From an uncultured Prevotella sp. (lineage in GTDB: Bacteria > Bacteroidota > Bacteroidia > Bacteroidales > Bacteroidaceae), in the NCBI GenBank assembly GCA_900540885.1, contig UQHJ01000101.1, positions 1 through 6,601 on the forward strand: a stretch of DNA of 6,601 nt. The letters are read 5' to 3'. The position numbers were made by a program, and so were the translations under genes. Numbering within the stretch: the first letter of the stretch is position 1; the number at the start of each line of letters is the position of its first letter. Of the stretch, positions 1 through 6,488 are shown in pieces. The notes under the pieces were generated by a model. It had not been told where the DNA came from. It ran no database searches and saw only the letters and a list, made by a program, of their open reading frames with translations.

Positions 1-18
1 GCCTTGCCAAGCAAATGC

Positions 19-81
19 CGACGCGGGGACGCGTCGCCCCCAGGTGAGGACGCGATTCCCCCAGGTGAGGACGCGTTTTTT
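19..81. repeat. GACGCG-box repeat cluster, possible upstream terminator
   Basis: The hexamer GACGCG occurs four times, at 20-25, 28-33, 49-54 and 70-75. The last two lie within a perfect 18-bp direct repeat (cccccaggtgaggacgcg at 37-54 and 58-75, period 21). Positions 19-25 and 30-36 form a 7-bp perfect stem closed by a GGGA (GNRA-type) loop. CGCGTC at 30-35 can instead pair with either later GACGCG. The last copy is followed directly by six T (76-81), so the cluster could terminate a gene lying upstream of the window on the plus strand. That role is inference; the repeats and the stem are seen directly. No coding region is supported here. Confidence 0.5.
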
Positions 82-94
82 GCTCGCAATGAAA

Positions 95-114
95 AAGATT
101 AATGAAGATTAATG
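95..114. repeat. 10-bp perfect tandem duplication
   Basis: The decamer aagattaatg is present twice with no spacer (95-104 and 105-114) in an AT-rich non-coding stretch. It resembles in composition the TTAATGA-type units found at 6125-6250. No function can be assigned. Confidence 0.6.
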
Positions 115-124
115 TTTAAAACCT

Positions 125-139
125 GCTCGCGAAGCGAGC
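125..139. other. Short perfect hairpin, GCTCGC stem
   Basis: GCTCGC (125-130) and GCGAGC (134-139) form a 6-bp perfect GC-rich stem with a GAA loop. There is no T-run after it, so it is not an obvious intrinsic terminator on the plus strand. It lies about 85 bp upstream of the -7 box of the glycosyltransferase gene. It may be part of the same repetitive intergenic element as the neighbouring hairpin at 160-176. Confidence 0.4.
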
Positions 140-144
140 CTATG

Positions 145-180
145 CGTTCTAATCGTTCTAAACGCTCAAAGCGTTTGATG
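145..180. repeat. Four degenerate 9-bp units with an internal hairpin
   Basis: The stretch splits exactly into four 9-mers: CGTTCTAAT (145-153), CGTTCTAAA (154-162), CGCTCAAAG (163-171) and CGTTTGATG (172-180). Within it, AAACGCT (160-166) and AGCGTTT (170-176) form a 7-bp perfect stem with a CAA loop. The 9-bp period matches that of the larger repeat at 6125-6250, although the unit sequence differs. It is non-coding as far as can be seen. Function is unknown. Confidence 0.5.
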
Positions 181-221
181 TTATTCATGTTTGAAAAAGT
201 GGAAATTACGCGTTAAATGTG

Positions 222-237
222 TAATTTTGTACAAAAT
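222..237 (+). promoter_or_regulatory. Bacteroidetes -7 box overlapping a 14-bp palindrome
   Basis: TAATTTTG at 222-229 fits the Bacteroidetes sigma-ABfr -7 consensus TAnnTTTG and lies 23 bp before the ATG at 253, which would give a very short leader. Positions 224-237 (ATTTTGTACAAAAT) are a perfect palindrome centred on GTAC and covering most of the -7 box, so a dimeric repressor could occlude it. I find no convincing -33 TTTG at the usual 19-21 bp spacing; the nearest TTTG (190-193) is 28 bp away. The promoter call rests on the -7 box and its position, and the operator idea is inference. Confidence 0.45.
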
Positions 238-252
238 AATTAAAGTTGTACT

Positions 253-1173
253 ATGATTACTTCGCTTTCTGTTTTAATTCCTGTTTATAATCGTGACTGC
301 AGTCAGTTGGTGCGCGCTTTGCAGCGTCAGGCAATGCGCATTGAAGGGTTGCAGTTTGAGATATTGGTGGCCGATGATGGGTCGTCGCAGGAAGAACTGA
401 AGGCGGCCAATCGTGCGGTCAATCAGTGGCAAGGGTGTCGCGTGGTAGAACGTGCTACGAATGGAGGACGCGCCGTTATTCGTAATTTGTTGGCTAAGGA
501 AGCAAGGGGGGAGTATTTGTTGTTTCTTGACTCTAATGTGAGTCTGTTGCATGATGATTTCTTGTTGCGTTATGTTGAGCAAGGGGGAGAGCAGTCGAGC
601 GAAGTAGATGTTTTAGTGGGAGGTTATGAACTGACTCCAGCAGCGGGTTATGAGGTGAAGGGCAATTTGCGTTATCGCTACGAGCTGTCGTGTAGTGCGG
701 CCAATCGTGCGGAAGAGCGTGCCAAACGTCCGTATATGGCCTTTGTATCAAAGAATTTTATGATACGTCGTAAAGTAATGTTGCAATGTCCCTTTGATGA
801 GCGCATACGGCGTTATGGTTATGAGGACGTTCTGTTGGGCAAGCGATTGCAGCAGGCGAGGGCACAGGTGAAGTATGTGGACAATCCTGTGGGATTTTCA
901 ACGTTTGAGAGCAATGCAGCTTTTTTGCGTAAGACAGAAGATGCGCTGCTTAATTTAGTTACGCTGAGGGAGGAGATGAGCGGATTTACACACATACAGT
1001 CGGTGGCAGAGCGTTTGATGCGTCAGCATCTCGAAGGGCCACTCTTGGTGCTTTTCTCCTTGTTGCGTCCCCTTATGCGCCATTGTTTATTGGGTGATAA
1101 TCCAAGTGTATCATGTTTTAATGCGTATAGGCTCTGTTATTACCTTCAGTTGCTAAAAAAACAGGTTAAGTAA
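253..1173 (+). CDS. Family 2 glycosyltransferase (GT-A fold)
   Basis: The 306-aa product is a GT2-type transferase expected to move a sugar from a nucleotide-sugar donor to a glycan or lipid-linked acceptor at the inner face of the cytoplasmic membrane. The N-terminus 'LSVLIPVYNR' is the first GT-A strand, followed by the donor-binding 'VADDGSS' (D41, D42). 'NGGRAVIRN' precedes 'YLLFLDSNVSL', where the DxD position reads D93-S94-N95. 'RRYGYEDVLLGKRL' (E191, D192) supplies the ED motif that typically holds the catalytic base. About 60 C-terminal residues include a hydrophobic stretch around 'GPLLVLFSLLRPLM' that could associate with the membrane. There is no signal peptide. The ATG at 253 starts just before the GT-A strand, and the length is normal for compact bacterial GT2 enzymes. 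Asn at the second Asp of DxD is the notable deviation. Donor and acceptor cannot be read from sequence. The gene stands alone, 127 bp before the next gene. Confidence 0.9.
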   Translation: MITSLSVLIPVYNRDCSQLVRALQRQAMRIEGLQFEILVADDGSSQEELKAANRAVNQWQGCRVVERATNGGRAVIRNLLAKEARGEYLLFLDSNVSLLHDDFLLRYVEQGGEQSSEVDVLVGGYELTPAAGYEVKGNLRYRYELSCSAANRAEERAKRPYMAFVSKNFMIRRKVMLQCPFDERIRRYGYEDVLLGKRLQQARAQVKYVDNPVGFSTFESNAAFLRKTEDALLNLVTLREEMSGFTHIQSVAERLMRQHLEGPLLVLFSLLRPLMRHCLLGDNPSVSCFNAYRLCYYLQLLKKQVK

Positions 1174-1225
1174 AATAGTAAAAATAGATTTCCCCCTTTC
1201 TTCTGCCGTTTTTTAACTAAAAAGT

Positions 1226-1255
1226 AGTGTACACTTTCTAATTTTAGTATTTTTG
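1226..1255 (+). promoter_or_regulatory. Candidate promoter of the M60 peptidase gene
   Basis: TATTTTTG at 1248-1255 matches the Bacteroidetes -7 consensus TAnnTTTG and would place the transcript start near 1260, giving a leader of about 40 nt that is very A/T-rich and lacks a Shine-Dalgarno sequence, as usual in this phylum. No good -33 TTTG is seen. AGTGTACACT (1226-1235) is a perfect 10-bp palindrome just upstream of the -7 box, and like the palindrome before the glycosyltransferase it is centred on GTAC. The rest of the 1174-1300 gap shows no hairpin plus T-run that would clearly terminate the upstream gene. Confidence 0.45.
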
Positions 1256-1300
1256 TATCCTATAGTTTCTTTATTTATAAAAAAATACTAAAACTTAAAT

Positions 1301-4300
1301 ATGATAAGATCAATTATTCAACTACTGAGTCGTTTATTCCTGCTATTGTGTGTGGGGTGGAGTAGTGTCGCCTCCTTGCGTGCGCAAGTGCAGCATGCCG
1401 TGAGCGATTTGGTGAGCGGTACGTATTATCGCATTAGAACAGCCAATTCAAGAGCTGAAGCGTTAGCGAATGGTTACTTGGCCGATGAGAGTGGTACGGT
1501 AAAGGCACAAGCCTTTAGTTCGACCGATGCAGATGTGCAACTGTGGCTCGTTACGGCCGTAACGGGCAAGAGTGGTTATTACACCATTCAGAACAAGCGT
1601 ACGAAAAAGTACTTGCAAGGCCCGGAGGACACAGAGAGTAAAATTGCTACTTCAAGTACAGCTACTGAGGTGTATGTGCCCAAAAACACGAAAACAGGTC
1701 GCAAGTACGAAACATGGTATAACATTATGACAAGCGCTGATGCCGCTTATAGTTATAATTGGCGTGGTGACTTGTATATGCGTGGTTATCAACCAAATGA
1801 TGGTAATAATAATAACCTTTCAGGTTCGGAGTGGCGCTTTGAGGTGACTTATGCTGATGAAGATGCTTATATGAAGGCAGAAGGTCATGTGCTTCCTGTT
1901 GCGGGTGATAAAGTGTATCGCATCTTTAACGCGTCAAGTTCTTTTTCTGATAAGGCCATTTATGAATATGATAATGCTTTGGGTAGCATCACTGATGATA
2001 GCAACGATGCACAGTATTGGCAACTTGTAGCTCAAAGCGATGGTACTATGGCCATTCAAAATTTGAAGACGGGACATTATGTGCAGTCATTGAATGGCAT
2101 GAAGAATACGCAGTACAAGGTGGGAACAAAGCCCTATGGCTTTACGATAAGTAAAAATAGCAATAAGATTTGGACTCTTGGCTACGACATAATTGATGCA
2201 GAATCAAGCACAAAAGAAAAGTTAGGCTTAAATTGCACTGACAAACCGAATGGTGCCATTTATAGTTGGACGTTGTATGATGGTTCGAGCGACTTAAATT
2301 CGTGCTGGCACTTTAAAGATGCTGGGCTGACAGAAGAAGAAATTGCTACGATTAAGGCCAATCGCACTGCTTTTGCGAAGGAAGATTTGTTAACCGATAT
2401 GCTAAGCAATGCCAAAGTGCGTATAAAGTCGCGTCGTGCAGTGGCAGGACATCAAACGCGTGCTTACGTTACCGATTTGACCAATTTAGCTATCGATGGT
2501 GCAGGCACTTGTCGAATGCAGGTGGCTTTGACAGATGGCGATGAAGGTAATCGCCAAATATGGATTGCTGAAAAGAGTGGTACGGGATATAATTTCCGTA
2601 ATTACTATACGGGGAAGTATTTGAACTATACCAATACGGGTGATGCACGAACCTTTTATATACGTTATAACCCCGACAATGCCACAGATGAATATTACGT
2701 TCATTTGTCTGAAAAATCTGATTTTAGCGGTAACGGTTTGCATTATCAGGTGGACGGTAACGTAGTAGTGGGTTGGGACGTCAATGGCTCTGACAATAAA
2801 GGTTGCGATTGGTTGTTTGAGAGAGTTGACCTTACTGACGATGCGGTATACAATCATTTCGACAAAATGGAGGGTCGATTGACCGAAGTCGTTACGGACC
2901 AGTATGTGATAATTCGCGACGTTTACAACACAGTAATGACCGAAAATATTGGTACGGGTACTGGCGATGTAAGTGAACGAAATGCTAAAAAGTATAATCA
3001 GTGTTGGAAGTTTGTGCCCGTAGAAGGCAAAGCAGGTTATTATCAATTGCAAAATGCCTTGACTGGCCATTACATCAACTTCGCAGCTTTTAATACGCAG
3101 TGTACTGTTACTTCAACGGCACCAAATGGCGGCTTTAAGGTGAATAAAATAAGCAACTATCCGAAGTTCAATACTTACTTTGACTTTACTATTAGCGGTC
3201 GTGAGTCGCATGGATTGCATTCTCATGATCGTATATTGGTGTGGAACACTTATGCAACCGATGGGTCTATTGCTTCTATGTGGAGCATTGAAGCTGCTAA
3301 TATTACCGAAGCAGAATTAACTGCAGCAAAATTAGCGTATGCAGGTTTAACAGACGAGTTAGCTGCTGCCGACACCTATAAGGCGGCTATTGGCACCTTC
3401 TTTAGCGACGCCGCTTGCACCACTTTGCAGTCCACCTATCAAGCCATGAGCGACGATGAACTCAAGACCGCTATGACAAATGCGGGCATTACGTCGACTA
3501 ATCTGCAAAATATGGCAGTAAAGGTAAAGAACAACAGTTGGGCCAAGTGGGAGAAGACCTTCCGCGTACTCACTGCTGAGCCTTATACCAATCCCGAAAC
3601 GTGGAACGGTATCTTAAAGATAGGTTACGTTTACACGCGCTTGACTAATCCAACAGGTATTTGGAGTAAGTCCAACGATGTCATTTACGTATTCGTAGGA
3701 GCAGATATTCCTGAAGGAGCAACTGTCAACCTCCGACAGGTAATGAAGTCTGACAATCAAGGTACGAGCGTACAGCTTAGCAAGGGTCTGAACATTATAG
3801 CCGCTCCTGCTGACGAAGCAGCCCTTTATATCAGCTACGAAGTGACCACGAGCGATGCTACTGACTCAAAGAAGTGGCGTGACTATCCCGATATTCCTAT
3901 CCACATTGAGGGAGGTGTCGTAGACGGTTACTTTGATGCTACCCGTACAGGCATTGATACTGATGCTGCTTGGAAAGAAATGGTAGCTGACGGACTTTTT
4001 GTGAAACCTTTTGCCATGATGAAGGGGCGCAACCTCATCTATCAGATGAACAGTACGCTGACGAAGCAAACTGTGCCAGAAAAGATGCGCGAGATAGTCG
4101 ACTTCTGGGACTGGATGGTAGACGTACAACATTCGCTTATGGCTGTGAACGAGTACAAAGACCGTTGGCACAGTGTATTAGGTTTCTATTCATGTACGTA
4201 TAACTATATGTTTGCGTCAAGCTATGGTACGTATTACAACGAAAGCACGTTGGACGAGATTCTTAGTTACGACAAGATGTCGGCCGGTGGTGGTTCGTTG

Positions 4301-6124
4301 TGGGGTCCTGCTCACGAGGTGGGTCACATTCACCAAGGTTTGATTAACATGATAGGTTGTACCGAAATCTCGAACAACCTCTTCTCACAAGCTGTGGTTC
4401 ACTTGAATGGTAAGACTTCAACGCGATTGAATGGTCGTAAGTTCCGCGATGTGGCTAACAATTATGCAGCAGGCTATAGTTGGTTAGACTATGGTCGCAA
4501 AAATGGAAACGAGATATGGGACTGCAACACGCTCTATCTTAAGCTCTACCTCTATTATGAGGTACAGAAGCATCACCCTGGCTTCTTCTGCGAACTCTTC
4601 CGCAGGTTGCGTAAAGATCCCTTGAATCATAGTACAGGTTCGCAAGACAATCCCACTCCAGCTTCAGGTGACTATTTGAAGTTTGCGGTGAAGTGTGCTG
4701 AGGTGGCACAAGAAGACTTGAGTGAATTCTTTGAGGCATACGGTTTCTTCCGTCCTTATGACCTTAAATATGTGGACGATTATGGTAACTACTATGTCAC
4801 TTGTACGCAAGAAATGGCAGATGATGCTAAGGCTAATATAAAGGCTTGTGGCAAGCCCAACGGCAACATACTCTTCGTTGAGAACCACATCAAGCACGAA
4901 CCCCAACAAGATCACGACGGCAACTTGCTCCATGACGCACAAGGCAATGTATTGTTGCGTACTGACTACGACAACAATGATGCTGTAGGCAAGTGTGGCG
5001 ACGTAGGTAGCTACTCAGAGTATGTAGCGGGTAACTACGCGAATGGTTATACCTACACACGTAGTGGCAACACGATAACTATGACAGGCGAAGGCGCAGT
5101 AGGTTATAAGGTATACGACAAAGACGGCAACTTGCTCTACTTTGCCAACACCAATTCCTTCGTATTGCCTCAAACCGTGGCTGACAAGTTGGCCGAGACA
5201 GGGCAAAAGATGGTGCTCAAAGTGGCACAAGCCGATGGTACTGACGTTACGCTACCTGCAGCCGATGCTACGAAGTATACATTAAAGGTGTATCGTGCTG
5301 ATGCTTTGACTACTGATAAGTGCGCAACGGTTTATACTGACGGAACAGAAGCCACATTGCCAACAATTAAAAACAATGAGTTGGTTTACATTGCTTCCAC
5401 CAATGCCACTGTGCCAACTACGCTTACAGAGCAGACCAACTACGTGAATGCAGCCGACAACACGGCCTACAAGCTCGTGCTTACCGACAAGCAAGACTTC
5501 TATGCGCCTTCGGCCTTTACGGCACAGACTGTCACTTATAGCCGTGCGAACACAGCTGGTTATAATAGTGTATGTTTGCCCTTTGCCATTTCAGCAGCAG
5601 ACTTTGGTAGCGAGGCACGTCTTGAACAGTTCACTTCAACTGATGGTCAGAGCGTAAGTTTGACTTCTACTACCGACGAGAATGCAGCTGGTCAGCCTTG
5701 CTTCATTTACTGTCCTGAAACGCAGACAGAGTGGACACTCACAAAGCAGAATGCACACATTGTAGCCGAACCTATTGAGGCTTCTGACGGCAATGCCGTC
5801 CTTCATGGTTCGTTTACGAAAGCTGCTATTGGTGCAGGTCAGTACAAACTCACTGCTGACGGTACGGCCTTTGGCGTAACAACGGACAAGGGTAAGGTAA
5901 CGGCCTTCCGCACCTATCTCACTCCCGCCACTACGGCAGGAGCAGCCGCACTGTTGCAAGTCTTACACGATGGTGCAGAGGTGACGGGTGTCAACACAGT
6001 CGTTCAACCTGTAGGCGTTAACCAGCCCGCAGCCGTTTACGACCTCACAGGCCGTCGTGTGCAGCGCATTACGCGTCCTGGCATTTACATCGTGAATGGT
6101 AAGAAAACGGTAGTTAGAATGTAG
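1301..6124 (+). CDS. Secreted M60-like zinc metallopeptidase with lectin modules
   Basis: This 1607-aa protein is a predicted exported zinc protease of the M60 (enhancin-like) family, many members of which cleave mucins and other O-glycoproteins. Residues 1-28 form a signal peptide (hydrophobic 'LFLLLCVGW', cut probably after 'SLRA'). Residues about 37-690 hold four repeated ricin-like beta-trefoil modules, each with a 'W...gyY.iqN..TgkYL' signature (near 82-107, 240-266, 419-443 and 570-593). The catalytic region spans about 754-1150: H1005-E-V-G-H1009 has the two zinc His and the general-base Glu, and E1022 in 'GCTEISNN' fits the third zinc ligand. 'FFEAYGFFRPYD' (from 1143) closes it. Residues about 1390-1560 resemble a beta-rich domain common in Prevotella surface proteins ('YKLVLTDKQDFYAP', 'NSVCLPFAI'). 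The tail 'VYDLTGRRV' (1579-1587) to 'YIVNGKKTVVRM' resembles a type IX secretion sorting domain. All key catalytic residues are present and the frame is intact. The substrate is inferred from the family. Confidence 0.92.
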   Translation: MIRSIIQLLSRLFLLLCVGWSSVASLRAQVQHAVSDLVSGTYYRIRTANSRAEALANGYLADESGTVKAQAFSSTDADVQLWLVTAVTGKSGYYTIQNKRTKKYLQGPEDTESKIATSSTATEVYVPKNTKTGRKYETWYNIMTSADAAYSYNWRGDLYMRGYQPNDGNNNNLSGSEWRFEVTYADEDAYMKAEGHVLPVAGDKVYRIFNASSSFSDKAIYEYDNALGSITDDSNDAQYWQLVAQSDGTMAIQNLKTGHYVQSLNGMKNTQYKVGTKPYGFTISKNSNKIWTLGYDIIDAESSTKEKLGLNCTDKPNGAIYSWTLYDGSSDLNSCWHFKDAGLTEEEIATIKANRTAFAKEDLLTDMLSNAKVRIKSRRAVAGHQTRAYVTDLTNLAIDGAGTCRMQVALTDGDEGNRQIWIAEKSGTGYNFRNYYTGKYLNYTNTGDARTFYIRYNPDNATDEYYVHLSEKSDFSGNGLHYQVDGNVVVGWDVNGSDNKGCDWLFERVDLTDDAVYNHFDKMEGRLTEVVTDQYVIIRDVYNTVMTENIGTGTGDVSERNAKKYNQCWKFVPVEGKAGYYQLQNALTGHYINFAAFNTQCTVTSTAPNGGFKVNKISNYPKFNTYFDFTISGRESHGLHSHDRILVWNTYATDGSIASMWSIEAANITEAELTAAKLAYAGLTDELAAADTYKAAIGTFFSDAACTTLQSTYQAMSDDELKTAMTNAGITSTNLQNMAVKVKNNSWAKWEKTFRVLTAEPYTNPETWNGILKIGYVYTRLTNPTGIWSKSNDVIYVFVGADIPEGATVNLRQVMKSDNQGTSVQLSKGLNIIAAPADEAALYISYEVTTSDATDSKKWRDYPDIPIHIEGGVVDGYFDATRTGIDTDAAWKEMVADGLFVKPFAMMKGRNLIYQMNSTLTKQTVPEKMREIVDFWDWMVDVQHSLMAVNEYKDRWHSVLGFYSCTYNYMFASSYGTYYNESTLDEILSYDKMSAGGGSLWGPAHEVGHIHQGLINMIGCTEISNNLFSQAVVHLNGKTSTRLNGRKFRDVANNYAAGYSWLDYGRKNGNEIWDCNTLYLKLYLYYEVQKHHPGFFCELFRRLRKDPLNHSTGSQDNPTPASGDYLKFAVKCAEVAQEDLSEFFEAYGFFRPYDLKYVDDYGNYYVTCTQEMADDAKANIKACGKPNGNILFVENHIKHEPQQDHDGNLLHDAQGNVLLRTDYDNNDAVGKCGDVGSYSEYVAGNYANGYTYTRSGNTITMTGEGAVGYKVYDKDGNLLYFANTNSFVLPQTVADKLAETGQKMVLKVAQADGTDVTLPAADATKYTLKVYRADALTTDKCATVYTDGTEATLPTIKNNELVYIASTNATVPTTLTEQTNYVNAADNTAYKLVLTDKQDFYAPSAFTAQTVTYSRANTAGYNSVCLPFAISAADFGSEARLEQFTSTDGQSVSLTSTTDENAAGQPCFIYCPETQTEWTLTKQNAHIVAEPIEASDGNAVLHGSFTKAAIGAGQYKLTADGTAFGVTTDKGKVTAFRTYLTPATTAGAAALLQVLHDGAEVTGVNTVVQPVGVNQPAAVYDLTGRRVQRITRPGIYIVNGKKTVVRM

Positions 6125-6250
6125 GTTTAATGAGTTTAATGAGTTTATGAGTTTAATAAGTTTAATAAGTTGATGAGTTCAATGAATTTATGTGGACTCA
6201 TTAAACTTATTAAACTCACTAAACTTATTAAACTCATCAACTCATTAAAC
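6125..6250. repeat. 9-bp tandem units arranged as a long inverted repeat
   Basis: The left arm (6125-6185) is built of units gtttaatga, gtttaatga, gtttatga, gtttaataa, gtttaataa, gttgatga and gttcaatga. The right arm (6196-6250) is built of their complements: actcattaa, acttattaa, actcactaa, acttattaa, actcatca and actcattaa, then ac. Left units 2-7 can pair with the right arm, giving an imperfect stem of roughly 50 bp around a short loop near 6186-6195. It begins on the base after the M60 stop codon and ends 15 bp before the small gene's ATG. No T-run follows, so this is not a standard intrinsic terminator. It may protect the mRNA 3' end, reduce read-through, or be a repetitive intergenic element. 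Those roles are inference; the arrangement is seen directly. Confidence 0.85.
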
Positions 6251-6265
6251 TTTCAAATACAGGTT

Positions 6266-6448
6266 ATGAGAAAGAGAAAATATATAAGTCCAGAAAGCAC
6301 AGAGGTTCGATTACAAGCCGCACACATTTTGGCTTCAAGTATTGAGATCGACTCTTCTGCCAATGTTGACGAAAGTGATAAGTCTAATGGTCGCCATTGG
6401 GACAGTGATGAACCTTGGGCAGAAATGTATCGGAATGCGGAAGATTAA
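6266..6448 (+). CDS. Small 60-aa protein of unknown function
   Basis: The product starts 'MRKRKYISPESTEVRLQ', continues through 'AAHILASSIEID', and ends in an acidic, Trp-containing tail ('HWDSDEPWAEMYRNAED'). From memory, short proteins of this shape (basic start, Y-I-x-P-E, a mid 'L-A-x-S-I' and a D/W-rich end) are frequent in Prevotella and related genomes and have no assigned function. There is no signal peptide, membrane helix or known domain. The ATG at 6266 is chosen because it gives the typical N-terminus directly; in-frame ATGs at 6173 and 6182 would add a Leu-Ile-Lys repeat read from the hairpin arm and are less likely. No promoter motif is evident in the 141-bp gap, so it may be read from the M60 transcript. 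Function is not assigned; a leader-core peptide is possible but unsupported. Confidence 0.7.
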   Translation: MRKRKYISPESTEVRLQAAHILASSIEIDSSANVDESDKSNGRHWDSDEPWAEMYRNAED

Positions 6449-6488
6449 ATAGTAAATAGATAGGGTGTATAGTTTTATGTTCCGTTTT

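Noticed and set aside
1342..1351. A lipoprotein signal (Leu-Leu-Leu-Cys at residues 14-17 of the M60 protein)
   Set aside because: The Cys is inside the hydrophobic core and lacks a small residue before it; a normal signal-peptidase I site after 'SLRA' fits better.
2486..3070. A 194-codon open frame on the minus strand inside the M60 gene
   Set aside because: It lies wholly opposite a strongly supported coding region, and its translation shows no recognisable domain or signal. It is a shadow of the plus-strand reading frame.
5448..5657. A 69-codon plus-strand frame inside the C-terminal part of the M60 gene
   Set aside because: It overlaps the real gene out of frame, has a low-complexity product and no start context of its own.
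6125..6250. A CRISPR array
   Set aside because: The units are 8-9 bp with no unique spacers, and they run in both orientations; no cas gene is nearby.
6125..6250. A standard rho-independent terminator for the M60 gene
   Set aside because: The stem is long, AT-rich and imperfect, and no T-run follows the right arm.
6170..6265. An N-terminal extension of the small protein from a TTG at 6170
   Set aside because: The added residues come from the repeat arm and give a Leu-Ile-Lys repeat. The ATG at 6266 gives the typical N-terminus of this protein type. Kept as a low-interest finding only.
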